From the NCBI GenBank assembly GCA_024698965.1, contig JAILQM010000020.1, positions 1-64,000 on the forward strand: 64,000 bases of DNA, read 5' to 3'. The stretch's first letter is position 1. Every line of letters begins with the position of its first letter. The translations under genes and the position numbers were made by a program. The notes under the pieces are model-generated. The model worked only from the letters and a program-made list of their open reading frames with translations, did not search any database and was not told the DNA's origin. Shown piece by piece: positions 7,327 through 17,578 of the stretch. This DNA comes from Eubacterium sp. (lineage in GTDB: Bacteria > Bacillota > Clostridia > Lachnospirales > Lachnospiraceae).

Positions 7327-9043
7327 AAGTATAAGGCAGTATAAGTTTCATTCTATAATTGCTCCGCTTTTTACTATCGGCGAAGTGTTTTTTGAAGTAA
7401 TGATCCCTTATCTTATGGCACTTATGATTGATAACGGATTTTCGAGTGAAGACTTGCCTTATATAAAAGAAATTGGATTTTGGATGCTTTTATGTGCAAT
7501 AGGCGGACTTGCCTGCGGTATTTTATCCGGCCGATTTGCCGCAATCGCATCAAGTGGTCTTGCCCAGAATTTAAGACAGGATGTCTATTATAAAATTCAG
7601 GAGTTTTCATTCGAAAACATCGACAAGTTTTCAACAGCATCACTTGTTACAAGGCTTACCACAGATATTACAAATGTGCAGAATGCATACCAGATGGTGA
7701 TAAGAATGCTCATAAGAGGCCCTATTATGATGATATTCTCGCTTATCATGGCATTTATGATGAGTAAGAGCTTATCTATGATATTCCTCGTTGCAATTCC
7801 TGTACTTGCTTTGTTTTTATATTACATTACAACTCATGCGCATCCTTACTTTAAGAAAATGTTTGATGAGTACGATAACTTAAACACTGTAGTAAGAGAA
7901 AATCTAATCGGTGTTCGTACCGTTAAGGCCTATGTAAGAGAAGAAGAAGAAATCGGAAAATTTAATATTATTTCCGATCTTATGGTTAAGTGGTCAACAA
8001 AGGCCGAGAGTCTTTTGGTGCTCATGGATCCCGTAATGTTTGGAGCAATTTATGTATGTACTTTGGTTTGTTCATACTTTGGTGCAAGAATGATTGTTTC
8101 CGAAACAATGACAACCGGAGCTTTGATGAGTCTTTTCACATACGCGGTACAGATTCTTACAAGTATGATGATGCTTTCGATGGTTCTTGTGCAGATTGTT
8201 ATGGCTATGGCATCTGTAAACCGTATTGTTGAAGTTCTCGATGAGGAAAGCACACTTACAAATCCGGAAAATCCGGTTATGGAAGTTAAAGACGGATCGG
8301 TAGATTTTTTGGATATGAACTTCGGTTACAGTGAGGGAAAAGATAAATATATTTTAAGAAATATAAATCTTCACATTAACTCAGGTGAGGTGATTGGCGT
8401 AATCGGCGGAACCGGTAGTTCAAAATCATCTCTTGTAAATCTTATCTCGAGACTTTATGACGTTAAAGAAGGCTGCGTAAAAGTAGGCGGAGTGGATGTA
8501 AGAGATTACGATATTGAAACCCTTAGAAATAAAGTGGCGGTTGTGCTCCAGAAAAATGAACTTTTCTCAGGCACAATTAAAGAGAACTTAAGATGGGGAA
8601 ATGAAAACGCGACCGATGATGAAATCATTAATGCTTGCAGACTTGCACAGGCTGATGAGTTTATCGAAAAATTTGATGATAAATACGACACCTATATAGA
8701 GCATGGCGGAAGAAACGTATCGGGCGGACAAAAGCAGAGACTTTGTATTGCAAGAGCTTTGCTTAAGGATCCTAAGATTCTTATACTCGATGACTCGACA
8801 AGCGCAGTTGATACAGCTACAGATGCTAAAATTCAGGCCGGCTTTAAGAGTTATATACCTGATGTAACCAAGTTTATTATTGCGCAGCGTATTACTTCGG
8901 TAATGAATGCGGATAAGATAATTGTTCTCGATGAAGGCGAAATCGTCGGATTCGGTTCGCATGATGAACTTATGGCAGGAAACAGGATTTATAAAGAAGT
9001 TTATGAATCACAGCAGAAGGGAGGCGATTTTGATGAGCAGTAG
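7307..9043 (+). CDS. ABC multidrug exporter half-transporter with degenerate ATP site
   Basis: A 578-residue type IV exporter subunit: six-helix membrane domain (about residues 15-300), then an ATPase domain. The Walker A motif reads GGTGSSKS (367-374), with Ser replacing the usual Gly before Lys. The signature is canonical (VSGGQ, 471-475), but Walker B reads ILILDD, so the catalytic Glu is Asp496. This is the normal pattern for one partner of heterodimeric exporters such as BmrC or TM287. GGAGG lies 11 bases before the ATG. It should pair with the next gene product to export lipophilic compounds or drugs. Confidence 0.9.
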   Translation: MLKKLIKSIRQYKFHSIIAPLFTIGEVFFEVMIPYLMALMIDNGFSSEDLPYIKEIGFWMLLCAIGGLACGILSGRFAAIASSGLAQNLRQDVYYKIQEFSFENIDKFSTASLVTRLTTDITNVQNAYQMVIRMLIRGPIMMIFSLIMAFMMSKSLSMIFLVAIPVLALFLYYITTHAHPYFKKMFDEYDNLNTVVRENLIGVRTVKAYVREEEEIGKFNIISDLMVKWSTKAESLLVLMDPVMFGAIYVCTLVCSYFGARMIVSETMTTGALMSLFTYAVQILTSMMMLSMVLVQIVMAMASVNRIVEVLDEESTLTNPENPVMEVKDGSVDFLDMNFGYSEGKDKYILRNINLHINSGEVIGVIGGTGSSKSSLVNLISRLYDVKEGCVKVGGVDVRDYDIETLRNKVAVVLQKNELFSGTIKENLRWGNENATDDEIINACRLAQADEFIEKFDDKYDTYIEHGGRNVSGGQKQRLCIARALLKDPKILILDDSTSAVDTATDAKIQAGFKSYIPDVTKFIIAQRITSVMNADKIIVLDEGEIVGFGSHDELMAGNRIYKEVYESQQKGGDFDEQ

Positions 9044-10964
9044 TGAAAGAGAAGACCTTAAAAACGTTGCAAGAAGAAGTGGCCCGCCTCAGAGAGGAGC
9101 TGTATATCTCGGAGAAAGACCTTCTATAGGAAAAACACTTGCGAGACTTCTTTCATATTTGAAAAACGGATATCTGATTCATTTTATTATTGTATGTATT
9201 TGCCTCATCCTGGCATCTATAGGACAGGTTGCGGGTACTTACCTTCTCAGATATCTTATTGATGATTATATTACACCTTTTATAGGTTCGGATAATCCTG
9301 ATTATTCTACACTTTATCTCATTGTCGGAGCCATGATAATTGCCTATGTTACGACAATTGCAACAACCTATATTTATAACAGACTTATGATTACCGTAAG
9401 CCAGGGTGTAATGAACCGCTTAAGAAAAGATATGTTTGCTCATATGGAAAAGCTTTCTCTTAAGTATTTCGATACAAATTCAAACGGTGATCTTATGAGC
9501 CGTTATACGAATGATGCGGATACTTTAAGAATGTTCTTAAGCCGTGGTATGACTCAGATGCTTTCGGGTATAGTTACAGTAGTTTCTGTATTTATATCGA
9601 TGATTACCTTAAGTATCCCGCTTACCGGAGTTGTAGTTCTTCTTATAATCTTTATGCTGATTCTTACCAGAAAAATCGGCGGACTTTCGGCTAAGTATTA
9701 CAGAGCGCAGCAGAAGTCTCTCGGTAAGGTTAACGGATTTGTGGAAGAGATGATTGGCGGACAGAAGGTTATTAAAGTATTCTGTCATGAAGAAGAAGCC
9801 AAAAAAGAGTTTAAAGAACTTAACGACGAGCTCTTTAATAATGCATCCAAGGCAAATATTCTTACAAATATTCTGATGCCTATTATGGCTCAGCTCGGTA
9901 ATTTGACTTATCTTATTATTGCGATTGTGGGAGCAACCTTTGCTGTTACGGGAACACTTCCTATAACCCTTGGTATTCTTGCATCTTTCCTTACATTTAC
10001 AAAGAACCTGATGCAGCCTATAGCAATGCTTTCACAGCAGATAAACTCGGTAATCATGTCAATTGCCGGTGCCGAAAGAATATTCAACCTTTTAGATGAA
10101 GAGCCTGAGGTGGATGATGGTAATATTACTCTTGTTAATGCTGAAATAAGTGAAGACGGCACAATAAGAGAAACAAACGATAAATCACATCACTGGGCAT
10201 GGAAAAAGGATAACGGAGAATATGTTAAGCTTGCCGGAGATGTTAGATTTAACAATGTAGATTTCGGATACAGTGATGAAAAGCTCGTGCTTAAAGACCT
10301 TAATCTTTTTGCAAAACCGGGTAATAAAATTGCCTTTGTCGGTCATACCGGTGCCGGTAAAACAACTATCACTAATCTTATTAACAGATTTTATGATATT
10401 AATCAGGGCGAGATTTTATATGACGGAATTAACGTTAAGGATATAAAGAAAGATGACCTCAGACATTCTCTTGGAATAGTTCTTCAGGATACGCATCTTT
10501 TCACAGGAACAATAAGAGAAAACATCAGATTCGGTAAACTTGATGCTACAGATGAAGAAGTCGAAAATGCTGCTAAGCTTGCAAATGCTCATTACTTTAT
10601 TTCTCATCTTAAGGACGGATACGATACTGTAATCGACGATGACGGCGGCTCACTTTCACAAGGTCAGTGCCAGCTTTTGGCTATTGCAAGAGCAGCGGTT
10701 GCAGATCCTCCTGTTCTTATCCTTGATGAAGCTACATCTTCAATCGATACAAGAACCGAGGCTGTTATTTCACAGGGTATGGACAGACTTATGGAAGGCA
10801 GAACCGTATTTGTAATAGCCCACAGACTTTCGACGGTACAAAATGCAAATGTTATTCTTGTACTTGAAAACGGAAAGGTTATTGAAAGAGGAGACCACGA
10901 CGAACTCATGGGCCAGAAGGGAACTTACTATAAACTTTATACCGGTTCTTTTGCGGAAGGCTAA
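9033..10964 (+). CDS. ABC multidrug exporter half-transporter, catalytic partner
   Basis: A 643-residue partner subunit. The start at 9033 is preferred (GGGAGG 7 bases upstream); it overlaps the previous gene by 11 bases. Six membrane helices are followed by an ATPase domain with intact Walker A (GHTGAGKT, about residues 437-444) and an intact Walker B Glu (VLILDE, 561-566). The signature is altered to LSQGQ (541-545). Together with the first subunit, one composite ATP site is canonical and the other degenerate, as in BmrCD or TM287/288. A roughly 35-residue insertion (NAEISEDGTIRETND...) between membrane and ATPase domains is typical of the larger partner. Confidence 0.9.
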   Translation: MSSSEREDLKNVARRSGPPQRGAVYLGERPSIGKTLARLLSYLKNGYLIHFIIVCICLILASIGQVAGTYLLRYLIDDYITPFIGSDNPDYSTLYLIVGAMIIAYVTTIATTYIYNRLMITVSQGVMNRLRKDMFAHMEKLSLKYFDTNSNGDLMSRYTNDADTLRMFLSRGMTQMLSGIVTVVSVFISMITLSIPLTGVVVLLIIFMLILTRKIGGLSAKYYRAQQKSLGKVNGFVEEMIGGQKVIKVFCHEEEAKKEFKELNDELFNNASKANILTNILMPIMAQLGNLTYLIIAIVGATFAVTGTLPITLGILASFLTFTKNLMQPIAMLSQQINSVIMSIAGAERIFNLLDEEPEVDDGNITLVNAEISEDGTIRETNDKSHHWAWKKDNGEYVKLAGDVRFNNVDFGYSDEKLVLKDLNLFAKPGNKIAFVGHTGAGKTTITNLINRFYDINQGEILYDGINVKDIKKDDLRHSLGIVLQDTHLFTGTIRENIRFGKLDATDEEVENAAKLANAHYFISHLKDGYDTVIDDDGGSLSQGQCQLLAIARAAVADPPVLILDEATSSIDTRTEAVISQGMDRLMEGRTVFVIAHRLSTVQNANVILVLENGKVIERGDHDELMGQKGTYYKLYTGSFAEG

Positions 10965-10972
10965 AAATATTT

Positions 10973-11004
10973 AAAGCGGCGAAGTTAATACTTTGCCGCT
11001 TTTC
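10973..11004 (+). terminator. Rho-independent terminator after the ABC exporter
   Basis: The stem AAAGCGGC.AAGT / ACTT.GCCGCTTT has a TAAT loop and a following T-run. Confidence 0.85.
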
Positions 11005-11033
11005 TTGTACTTGAAGAAAAATTTGGTTATACT
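11005..11033 (+). promoter_or_regulatory. Predicted promoter of dus, implying a leaderless mRNA
   Basis: TTGTAC and TATACT are 17 bases apart. Only six bases separate the -10 box from the dus ATG at 11040, so transcription would begin at or next to the start codon. Confidence 0.5.
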
Positions 11034-11039
11034 GTAGAC

Positions 11040-11996
11040 ATGGATATTAGTTTTGCACCCATGGAAGGAATCACGGGTTATATATACAGAAATGCTCATA
11101 ACAGATGCTTTAAAGGCGTAAGCAGATATTTTACGCCTTTTATTGTTGCAAATCAGACCAGGCATTTAAAGACAAGAGAAAGGCGCGATGCTCTGCCGGA
11201 AAACAATGTCGGGATAAATATAGTTCCGCAGCTTTTAGGCCACAATGCAGATGATGTTGTTTTTACCGCAAAGGCTATGAAAGAGCTTGGTTACAACGAG
11301 ATAAATCTTAATTTCGGATGCCCATCGGCCACTGTTGTTACTAAAGGGAGAGGCGCCGGAATGCTTGAAAATCCGGATAAGATGAATGCGTTTTTAGACG
11401 AAGTATTTAGCGGACTTTCAAATGAAGGCATTAATATTTCCGTAAAGACAAGGCTCGGAATGTATGAAGAAAGTGAGATGGACAGGCTTATTGAGATATA
11501 TAATGCCTATCCTTTATCGGAACTTATCATTCATGCGAGGGTAAGAGACGACTTTTATAACGGTTTACCAAGGTATGATGCATTCGAAAAGGCGCTTAAG
11601 GCATCTAAAGCTCCTGTAGTATATAACGGAGATGTATATACAAAAGAAAATTTTGAAAGTGTCGTTAAGCGTTTTCCGGATATTAAAGAAGTTATGATAG
11701 GACGCGGAATGCTGATAAATCCTGCACTTGCACAAATAATTGCAGGAGAAAATTCGCTTTATGTAAACGATTTTTTGAAATTTCACAATATGATTTACAA
11801 GGATTATTGCACAATATTTATGGGTGATAATAATGTGCTCCACAAGATGAAGGAACTTTGGGTATATTGGGAAAATATTTTTCCGGGATTTGAAAAAGAG
11901 ATTAAAAAAATAAAAAAAGCTAAAAATCATAGCGAATATGAAGTTGGCGTAAGGAATCTGATTGAAAGAATTCCTGCAGATTCGGAGGTAATATGA
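11040..11996 (+). CDS. dus: tRNA-dihydrouridine synthase
   Basis: Flavoenzyme that reduces uridine to dihydrouridine in the tRNA D-loop. The N-terminal FMN motif is APMEGITGYIYR. The substrate and catalytic region is NLNFGCPSATVVTKGRGAGMLENP, where the family cysteine of the GCP motif is present. SVKTRLGM and VMIGRGMLINPAL complete the TIM-barrel signatures. The 318-residue length is normal. The start is fixed because the FMN motif begins at residue 6. No Shine-Dalgarno sequence precedes it. The last four bases overlap cdd. Confidence 0.93.
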   Translation: MDISFAPMEGITGYIYRNAHNRCFKGVSRYFTPFIVANQTRHLKTRERRDALPENNVGINIVPQLLGHNADDVVFTAKAMKELGYNEINLNFGCPSATVVTKGRGAGMLENPDKMNAFLDEVFSGLSNEGINISVKTRLGMYEESEMDRLIEIYNAYPLSELIIHARVRDDFYNGLPRYDAFEKALKASKAPVVYNGDVYTKENFESVVKRFPDIKEVMIGRGMLINPALAQIIAGENSLYVNDFLKFHNMIYKDYCTIFMGDNNVLHKMKELWVYWENIFPGFEKEIKKIKKAKNHSEYEVGVRNLIERIPADSEVI

Positions 11997-12403
11997 TGTC
12001 TGAAGAACTTATTAAAGAGCTGATAAATGCTGCATTTTTTGCCAGAGACAATGCTTATATTCCGTATTCGGGCTTTGCTGTAGGAGCTGCCGTATTTACG
12101 GAAGGCGGTAAAATATACACCGGTTGCAATGTTGAAAATGCTTCTTACGGAGCGACTGTTTGCGCGGAAAGATGTGCGATTTTTAAGGCTGTATCGGAAG
12201 GCGAAACAAGGATTAAAGCAATCGCAATCTGCGGCGGACCTAAATCTGTAGGTGTAGAAGAATACTGTATGCCGTGCGGAATCTGCAGGCAGGTGATTTC
12301 GGAGTTCGGAGACAGTGAAACAAAGATAATAATTGCAAAGTCAGCGGAAGATTATAAGATGTACGGACTTGAAGATATTCTTCCTTTTGCGTTTGAATTA
12401 TAA
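11993..12403 (+). CDS. cdd: Cytidine deaminase
   Basis: Zinc enzyme that deaminates cytidine and deoxycytidine in pyrimidine salvage. The motif [10 protein letters not shown] supplies the catalytic Glu and one zinc Cys, and MPCGICRQV supplies the other two Cys ligands; the substrate loop [11 protein letters not shown] and [10 protein letters not shown] are present. The 136-residue length indicates the homotetrameric class. GGAGG precedes the start by 6-9 bases; either of two adjacent ATG codons could be used. Overlap with dus indicates translational coupling. Confidence 0.96.
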   Translation: MMSEELIKELINAAFFARDNAYIPYSGFAVGAAVFTEGGKIYTGCNVENASYGATVCAERCAIFKAVSEGETRIKAIAICGGPKSVGVEEYCMPCGICRQVISEFGDSETKIIIAKSAEDYKMYGLEDILPFAFEL

Positions 12404-12417
12404 AAGGCGGTATAAAA

Positions 12418-12864
12418 ATGAGATTTGTTATTCAAAGAGTAAATCACGCATCTGTTTGCGTGGATGATGAGATAATAGGAGAAATCGGAAAGGGATTTCT
12501 TGTACTTATAGGCGTTGGTGAAGAGGATAGCGAGGAAGTGGCCGACAAAATGATGGCCAAGCTTTGCAAGATGAGGATATTTGACGATGAAAACGGAAAG
12601 ACAAATTTAGGTCTTACCGACGTCGGCGGAGAGCTTCTTTTGGTATCACAGTTTACTCTTTATGCCGACTGTAAAAAAGGAAACAGGCCGTCTTTTACAA
12701 AGGCTGCCGGAGCTCAAAAAGGAGAAGAGCTTTATAACTACTGTATTAAGTATGCTGAAAAAGAAGGCTTTAAGGTGGAAAAGGGATCTTTCGGAGCGGA
12801 TATGAAGGTGTCTCTTTTAAACGACGGACCTTTTACGATAATATTGGATTCGGCTGAACTTTAA
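12418..12864 (+). CDS. dtd: D-aminoacyl-tRNA deacylase
   Basis: Removes D-amino acids and glycine mischarged on tRNA. The active-site segment [20 protein letters not shown] is intact. The C-terminal Gly-cisPro motif, usually NxGPVT, reads NDGPFT here. The 148-residue length is normal. It lies 14 bases downstream of cdd with AAGGCGG before the start, closing a three-gene tRNA/nucleoside operon with dus and cdd. Confidence 0.95.
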   Translation: MRFVIQRVNHASVCVDDEIIGEIGKGFLVLIGVGEEDSEEVADKMMAKLCKMRIFDDENGKTNLGLTDVGGELLLVSQFTLYADCKKGNRPSFTKAAGAQKGEELYNYCIKYAEKEGFKVEKGSFGADMKVSLLNDGPFTIILDSAEL

Positions 12865-12970
12865 TCATCTTAAGGTATACAAATGATTTATATTACAATA
12901 TATATGATATAACCTGTCGTTAATGCTAATATGAGAAAATAAAATAACTTCATCAATTGAATTTGCGGTG

Positions 12971-13004
12971 AAAAAGTCTTATCATAGGTGATAGGACTTT
13001 TTTT
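12971..13004 (+). terminator. Terminator hairpin between dtd and leuB, possible attenuator
   Basis: The stem AAAAAGTCTTATCA / TGATAGGACTTTTT (one G-U pair) with loop TAGG is followed by a T-run. It ends only 19 bases before the leuB start. It may terminate the dus operon or attenuate the leuB operon. I find no T-box motif and no clear leader peptide. Confidence 0.7.
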
Positions 13005-13022
13005 AACTTGGAGGAAATTATA

Positions 13023-14123
13023 ATGGAATATAAAGTTGGCGTAATTTCGGGTGACGGAATCGGACCTGAAATTGTCGGAGAAGCAAAGAAAGTACTTGAT
13101 GCCGTCGGAAAAAAATACGGCCACAGTTTTATATATGATGACATACTTATGGGAGGCTGCTCAATTGATAAAACAGGTGAGCCGCTTACAGACGGAGCTA
13201 TTGAGCAGGCAAAGAAATCAGATGCCGTACTCATGGGTTCTATCGGCGGAAATACCGCAACATCTCCGTGGTACAAGCTTCCGCCCGAAAAGAGACCGGA
13301 AGCCGGACTTTTAAAACTCAGAAAATCTCTCAATCTTTTTGCAAACTTAAGACCTGCTTATCTTTATGAAGAGCTTAAGGCCGCATGCCCACTCAGAGAA
13401 GACATTATCGGAGACGGATTCGATATGGCAATAATGAGAGAGCTCACCGGCGGACTTTATTTTGGAGAGAGAGAAACAAAAGAAGTAAACGGTGTGCGTC
13501 AGGCAACCGATACTCTTACCTATAACGAGGAAGAAATCAGAAGAATAACCATAAAAGCCTTCGATATAGCAATGAAGAGAAGAAAGAAGGTTACAAGTGT
13601 GGACAAGGCAAACGTTCTTGATTCTTCAAGACTTTGGAGAAATGTGGTTGAGGAAGTCGCCAAAGACTATCCGGAAGTTTCATATGAGCATATGCTTGTG
13701 GATAATGCGGCTATGCAGCTTGTCAAAGATCCTAAGCAGTTCGATGTTATCCTTACAGAGAATATGTTCGGAGATATTTTATCCGACGAAGCTTCAATGG
13801 TTACAGGCTCGATAGGAATGCTTTCATCGGCATCGTTTAACGATACAAAATTCGGATTATATGAGCCGAGCGGCGGATCTGCTCCTGACATTGCCGGAAA
13901 AGGAATTGCAAATCCTATAGCAACAATATTAAGTGCGGCTATGATGCTCAGATATTCGTTTGACCTCGATAAAGAAGCCGACGCTATCGAAGGAGCTGTA
14001 AGAAGCGCACTTAAGGAAGGCTTTAGAACAATAGATATTATGCCTCAGAAAGGCGAGAGCCTTGACGGTATTAAACAGGTAGGCACAAAAGAAATGGGCG
14101 ATATTATCGCAGAAAGGATATAA
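13023..14123 (+). CDS. leuB: 3-isopropylmalate dehydrogenase
   Basis: Oxidatively decarboxylates 3-isopropylmalate to 2-oxoisocaproate in leucine synthesis. Family motifs: GDGIGPEIV near the N-terminus, the substrate region [28 protein letters not shown], and the metal/NAD signature [30 protein letters not shown] lies 8 bases before the ATG at 13023, giving 366 residues, the usual size. leuA and leuCD are not in this window. It is followed two bases later by ilvD. Confidence 0.95.
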   Translation: MEYKVGVISGDGIGPEIVGEAKKVLDAVGKKYGHSFIYDDILMGGCSIDKTGEPLTDGAIEQAKKSDAVLMGSIGGNTATSPWYKLPPEKRPEAGLLKLRKSLNLFANLRPAYLYEELKAACPLREDIIGDGFDMAIMRELTGGLYFGERETKEVNGVRQATDTLTYNEEEIRRITIKAFDIAMKRRKKVTSVDKANVLDSSRLWRNVVEEVAKDYPEVSYEHMLVDNAAMQLVKDPKQFDVILTENMFGDILSDEASMVTGSIGMLSSASFNDTKFGLYEPSGGSAPDIAGKGIANPIATILSAAMMLRYSFDLDKEADAIEGAVRSALKEGFRTIDIMPQKGESLDGIKQVGTKEMGDIIAERI

Positions 14124-14125
14124 TT

Positions 14126-15781
14126 ATGAGTAAAGAATTAGTATCAAGTATCGACAGAGCACCTGCGCGTTCACTTTTTAACGCGCTCGGAATTACAGAT
14201 GAAGAGCTTAGGAAGCCTCTCATCGGTATTGTCTGCTCTTATAATGAGATTGTACCGGGTCATATGAACCTCGACAAAATTGCCGAAGCCGTAAAACTCG
14301 GAGTTGCCGAAGCCGGCGGTACACCGATTCTTTTCCCTGCAATTGCCGTATGTGACGGAATCGCAATGGGACATATCGGAATGAAGTATTCTCTTGTAAC
14401 CCGTGATCTTATTGCGGATTCAACAGAGGCTATGGCTATTGCACATCAGTTTGACGGACTTGTAATGATACCTAACTGTGATAAGAACGTACCGGGACTT
14501 TTAATGGCTGCAGCCAGAGTAAATATTCCTACAACATTTGTATCGGGCGGACCTATGCTTGCCGGTCATGTGGGCGGAAAGAAGCGCTCGCTTTCATCAA
14601 TGTTTGAGGCTGTAGGAGAGCATGCTGCAGGTACTCTTTCGGAAGAAGGAGTTAAGGAGTATGAATGTAATGTCTGTCCTACATGCGGCTCATGTTCGGG
14701 AATGTATACAGCAAACTCTATGAACTGTCTTACAGAGGCGCTCGGAATGGGATTACAGGGTAACGGTACAATTCCTGCAGTATATTCTGAGAGAATAAAA
14801 CTCGCAAAGCATGCAGGTATGGCTGTAATGAATCTTGTTGAAAAGAACATAAGACCGAGAGATATTATCACTAAAGATGCAATTTTAAATGCTCTTACCG
14901 TTGATATGGCACTCGGATGTTCTACAAACTCAATGCTTCATATCCCTGCAATTGCTCATGAAATCGGATTTGATTTCGATATCAGAATGGCAAACGAGAT
15001 TTCGGAAAAGACTCCTAACCTTTGCCATCTTGCACCTGCGGGCCCTACTTACATGGAAGACTTAAACGAGGCCGGCGGAGTTTATGCGGTAATGAATCAG
15101 CTTGCAAAAGCTGGACTTTTACATACGGATTGTATGACAATTACAGGAAATACAATCGGAGAAAATATCAAAGATGTTGCCAACAGAAATCCTGAGGTAA
15201 TAAGACCTATGGACAACCCATATACTAAGACCGGCGGACTTGCCGTTCTTTCCGGAAACATTGCACTTGACGGCTCCGTTGTTAAGCGTTCTGCCGTTGT
15301 TCCGGAAATGCTTGTTCATGAAGGACCTGCAAGAGTCTTTGAGTCTGAAGAAGATGCTATCGAAGCTATTTTGGGCGGAAAGATTAAAGAAGGCGATGTC
15401 GTTGTAATAAGATACGAAGGCCCTAAGGGTGGTCCCGGAATGAGAGAAATGCTCAATCCTACATCGGCTATTGCGGGTATGGGACTCGGTTCTTCAGTTG
15501 CTCTTATTACAGACGGAAGATTCTCCGGAGCATCAAGAGGAGCTTCTATCGGACATATTTCTCCGGAAGCTGCCGTAGGCGGAAATATCGCTCTTATCGA
15601 AGAGGGAGATATAATTAAGATTGACATCCCTAATTACTCTATAAACGTTGATCTTACCGACGAAGAGCTTGAAAAGAGAAGAGCCAAGTGGCAGCCGAGA
15701 GAGCCTAAGGTTAAAACAGGTTATCTTGCAAGATATGCAAAAATGGTTACATCGGGTGCAAAGGGAGCCATTTTACAGTAG
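14126..15781 (+). CDS. ilvD: Dihydroxy-acid dehydratase
   Basis: Iron-sulfur enzyme that dehydrates dihydroxy acids to the 2-oxo acid precursors of valine, isoleucine and leucine. Cluster-ligating cysteines appear in PNCDKNVPG and [17 protein letters not shown]. The C-terminal substrate motif [23 protein letters not shown] is present. The 551-residue length is normal. It is tightly coupled to leuB; the 110-base gap to ilvB may carry its own promoter. Confidence 0.96.
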   Translation: MSKELVSSIDRAPARSLFNALGITDEELRKPLIGIVCSYNEIVPGHMNLDKIAEAVKLGVAEAGGTPILFPAIAVCDGIAMGHIGMKYSLVTRDLIADSTEAMAIAHQFDGLVMIPNCDKNVPGLLMAAARVNIPTTFVSGGPMLAGHVGGKKRSLSSMFEAVGEHAAGTLSEEGVKEYECNVCPTCGSCSGMYTANSMNCLTEALGMGLQGNGTIPAVYSERIKLAKHAGMAVMNLVEKNIRPRDIITKDAILNALTVDMALGCSTNSMLHIPAIAHEIGFDFDIRMANEISEKTPNLCHLAPAGPTYMEDLNEAGGVYAVMNQLAKAGLLHTDCMTITGNTIGENIKDVANRNPEVIRPMDNPYTKTGGLAVLSGNIALDGSVVKRSAVVPEMLVHEGPARVFESEEDAIEAILGGKIKEGDVVVIRYEGPKGGPGMREMLNPTSAIAGMGLGSSVALITDGRFSGASRGASIGHISPEAAVGGNIALIEEGDIIKIDIPNYSINVDLTDEELEKRRAKWQPREPKVKTGYLARYAKMVTSGAKGAILQ

Positions 15782-15797
15782 ATTTTTTGGTGCAGTG

Positions 15798-15806
15798 TGT
15801 TATAAT
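15798..15806 (+). promoter_or_regulatory. Possible extended -10 promoter for ilvB-serC-serA
   Basis: TGT followed directly by a perfect TATAAT is an extended -10 element without an obvious -35 box. It is the best promoter-like sequence in the 110-base ilvD-ilvB gap, which otherwise holds only AT-rich sequence. Confidence 0.35.
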
Positions 15807-15891
15807 TATCTTTGTGTAAAATTTAATACATTAAAGCATTACTTATTTTGATTAAATATTTAAAAAATATTAAAGGCAGGAAGTAGAAAAA

Positions 15892-17559
15892 ATGCAGCTT
15901 AACGGTTCACAAATACTTATGGAATGTTTGATTGAACAGGGCGTGGATACGGTATTCGGTTATCCGGGCGGTGCGATATTAAATGTTTACGATGAGTTAT
16001 ATAAATATAAAGACAAGATAAAACATATACTTACATCTCACGAACAAGGCGCTTCACATGCGGCTGACGGATATGCAAGGTCCTCGGGTAAGGTGGGTGT
16101 TTGTTTTGCCACGAGCGGACCGGGAGCAACCAATCTTGTTACCGGAATCTCAACCGCATATATGGATTCGGTTCCTATGGTTGCGATTACCTGTAATGTT
16201 GCAAGTTCGCTTCTCGGAAAGGATTCTTTCCAGGAGGTTGATATTGCCGGTATTGTTACCCCGGTAACCAAATACGCATTCATTGTTGAGGATGTAAATG
16301 AGCTTGCCGCAACAATCAGAAAAGCATTTGAAATTGCAAGAAGCGGAAGACCGGGACCTGTTCTTGTGGATATTACAAAAGACGCTACGGCAAATACATG
16401 TGAGTATGAGCCACAAAAGCCTAATAAAAGAGACAATATTAAGCCGGAAGAAAAAGATTTAGATGAGGCCGTTGAGCTTATAAACCAAAGTAAGAAACCT
16501 TTTATTTTTGTCGGCGGCGGATGCGTTATATCGGAAGCCTCGGAAGAGCTTAAGAAGTTTGCGGAGCTTTTGGATGCACCTGTTTGTGACTCGCTCATGG
16601 GTAAGGGAGCTTTCCCGGGAACCGATGAAAGATATACCGGAATGCTTGGCATGCACGGTTCTAAGGCATCTAACTACGGAGTAAGCGAATGTGATTTACT
16701 TGTTGCCATTGGCGCACGTTTTTCGGATCGAGTTACCGGAAATACAGAAAAATTTGCTTCAAACGCAAAGATAATACATATAGATTTGGACGCGGCCGAA
16801 ATCAACAAAAACATTGTTGTGGATTCGAGCATTGTAGGAGATGCAAAAGAAGTTTTGCAGATTCTTAACAAAAGGATTAAAAAGGCAGACCATAGTGAAT
16901 GGGTTAACCATATTAAAGAATATGCGAAAAAATACCCTCTCATTATTCCCGACGGATTTTCGGGGCCTTATATTGTGGATGAAATATATAAACAAACAAA
17001 AGGAGATGCCATTGTTGTTACTGAGGTTGGTCAGCACCAGATGTGGGCTGCCCAGCATTACAGATACGGCAAGCCGCGTACCCTGCTCTCTTCGGGCGGC
17101 TTAGGAACCATGGGTTATGGTCTGGGAGCTTCAATAGGGGCGCAGACGGCAAATCCTGACAAGACTGTTGTCAATATTGCGGGAGACGGATGTTTCAGAA
17201 TGAATATGAACGAGATAGCCACTGCTGTAAGGCAGGAGCTTCCGCTCGTTGAAGTTATTGTAAATAACCACGTGCTCGGAATGGTCAGACAGTGGCAGTC
17301 GCTTTTTTACGGACAGAGGTATTCGGCGACTGTACTTGATGACGGTGTTGACTTTGTTAAACTTGCTGAAGCAATGGGAGCAAAGGCTAAAAGAGTAATG
17401 TCGAGAGAAGAGTTTAAAGCGGCGCTTTCGGAAGCTCTCGAATGTAAAACCCCGTATGTTGTTGATTGCATTATTGACAGTGATGACAAGGTGTTCCCAA
17501 TGGTGGCACCGGGTAAGGCTTTAGATGAAGTCTTTGACGAAAACGATGTAGAAAACTAA
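15892..17559 (+). CDS. ilvB: Acetolactate synthase large subunit, biosynthetic type
   Basis: Thiamine-diphosphate and FAD enzyme making acetolactate or acetohydroxybutyrate, the first common step of valine and isoleucine synthesis. The N-terminal motif FGYPGGAILNVYDEL has the catalytic Glu region (SHEQGASHAADGYAR). The ThDP motif starts GDGCFRMNMNE and ends VNNHVLGMV. The 555-residue length fits the catalytic subunit. No regulatory subunit gene (ilvN/ilvH) or ilvC is adjacent. It is followed 19 bases later by serC. Confidence 0.95.
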   Translation: MQLNGSQILMECLIEQGVDTVFGYPGGAILNVYDELYKYKDKIKHILTSHEQGASHAADGYARSSGKVGVCFATSGPGATNLVTGISTAYMDSVPMVAITCNVASSLLGKDSFQEVDIAGIVTPVTKYAFIVEDVNELAATIRKAFEIARSGRPGPVLVDITKDATANTCEYEPQKPNKRDNIKPEEKDLDEAVELINQSKKPFIFVGGGCVISEASEELKKFAELLDAPVCDSLMGKGAFPGTDERYTGMLGMHGSKASNYGVSECDLLVAIGARFSDRVTGNTEKFASNAKIIHIDLDAAEINKNIVVDSSIVGDAKEVLQILNKRIKKADHSEWVNHIKEYAKKYPLIIPDGFSGPYIVDEIYKQTKGDAIVVTEVGQHQMWAAQHYRYGKPRTLLSSGGLGTMGYGLGASIGAQTANPDKTVVNIAGDGCFRMNMNEIATAVRQELPLVEVIVNNHVLGMVRQWQSLFYGQRYSATVLDDGVDFVKLAEAMGAKAKRVMSREEFKAALSEALECKTPYVVDCIIDSDDKVFPMVAPGKALDEVFDENDVEN

Positions 17560-17578
17560 AAGAAAAGAGGTAAAATCA

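Noticed and set aside
12865..13022. T-box riboswitch or leader peptide upstream of leuB
   Set aside because: No T-box sequence (AGGGTGGNACCGCG-like), no specifier stem and no leucine-rich short frame could be found; only the terminator-like hairpin is supported.
16038..16652. Open frame of 204 codons on the minus strand
   Set aside because: Antisense to ilvB, low complexity in Ser and Pro, no family resemblance.
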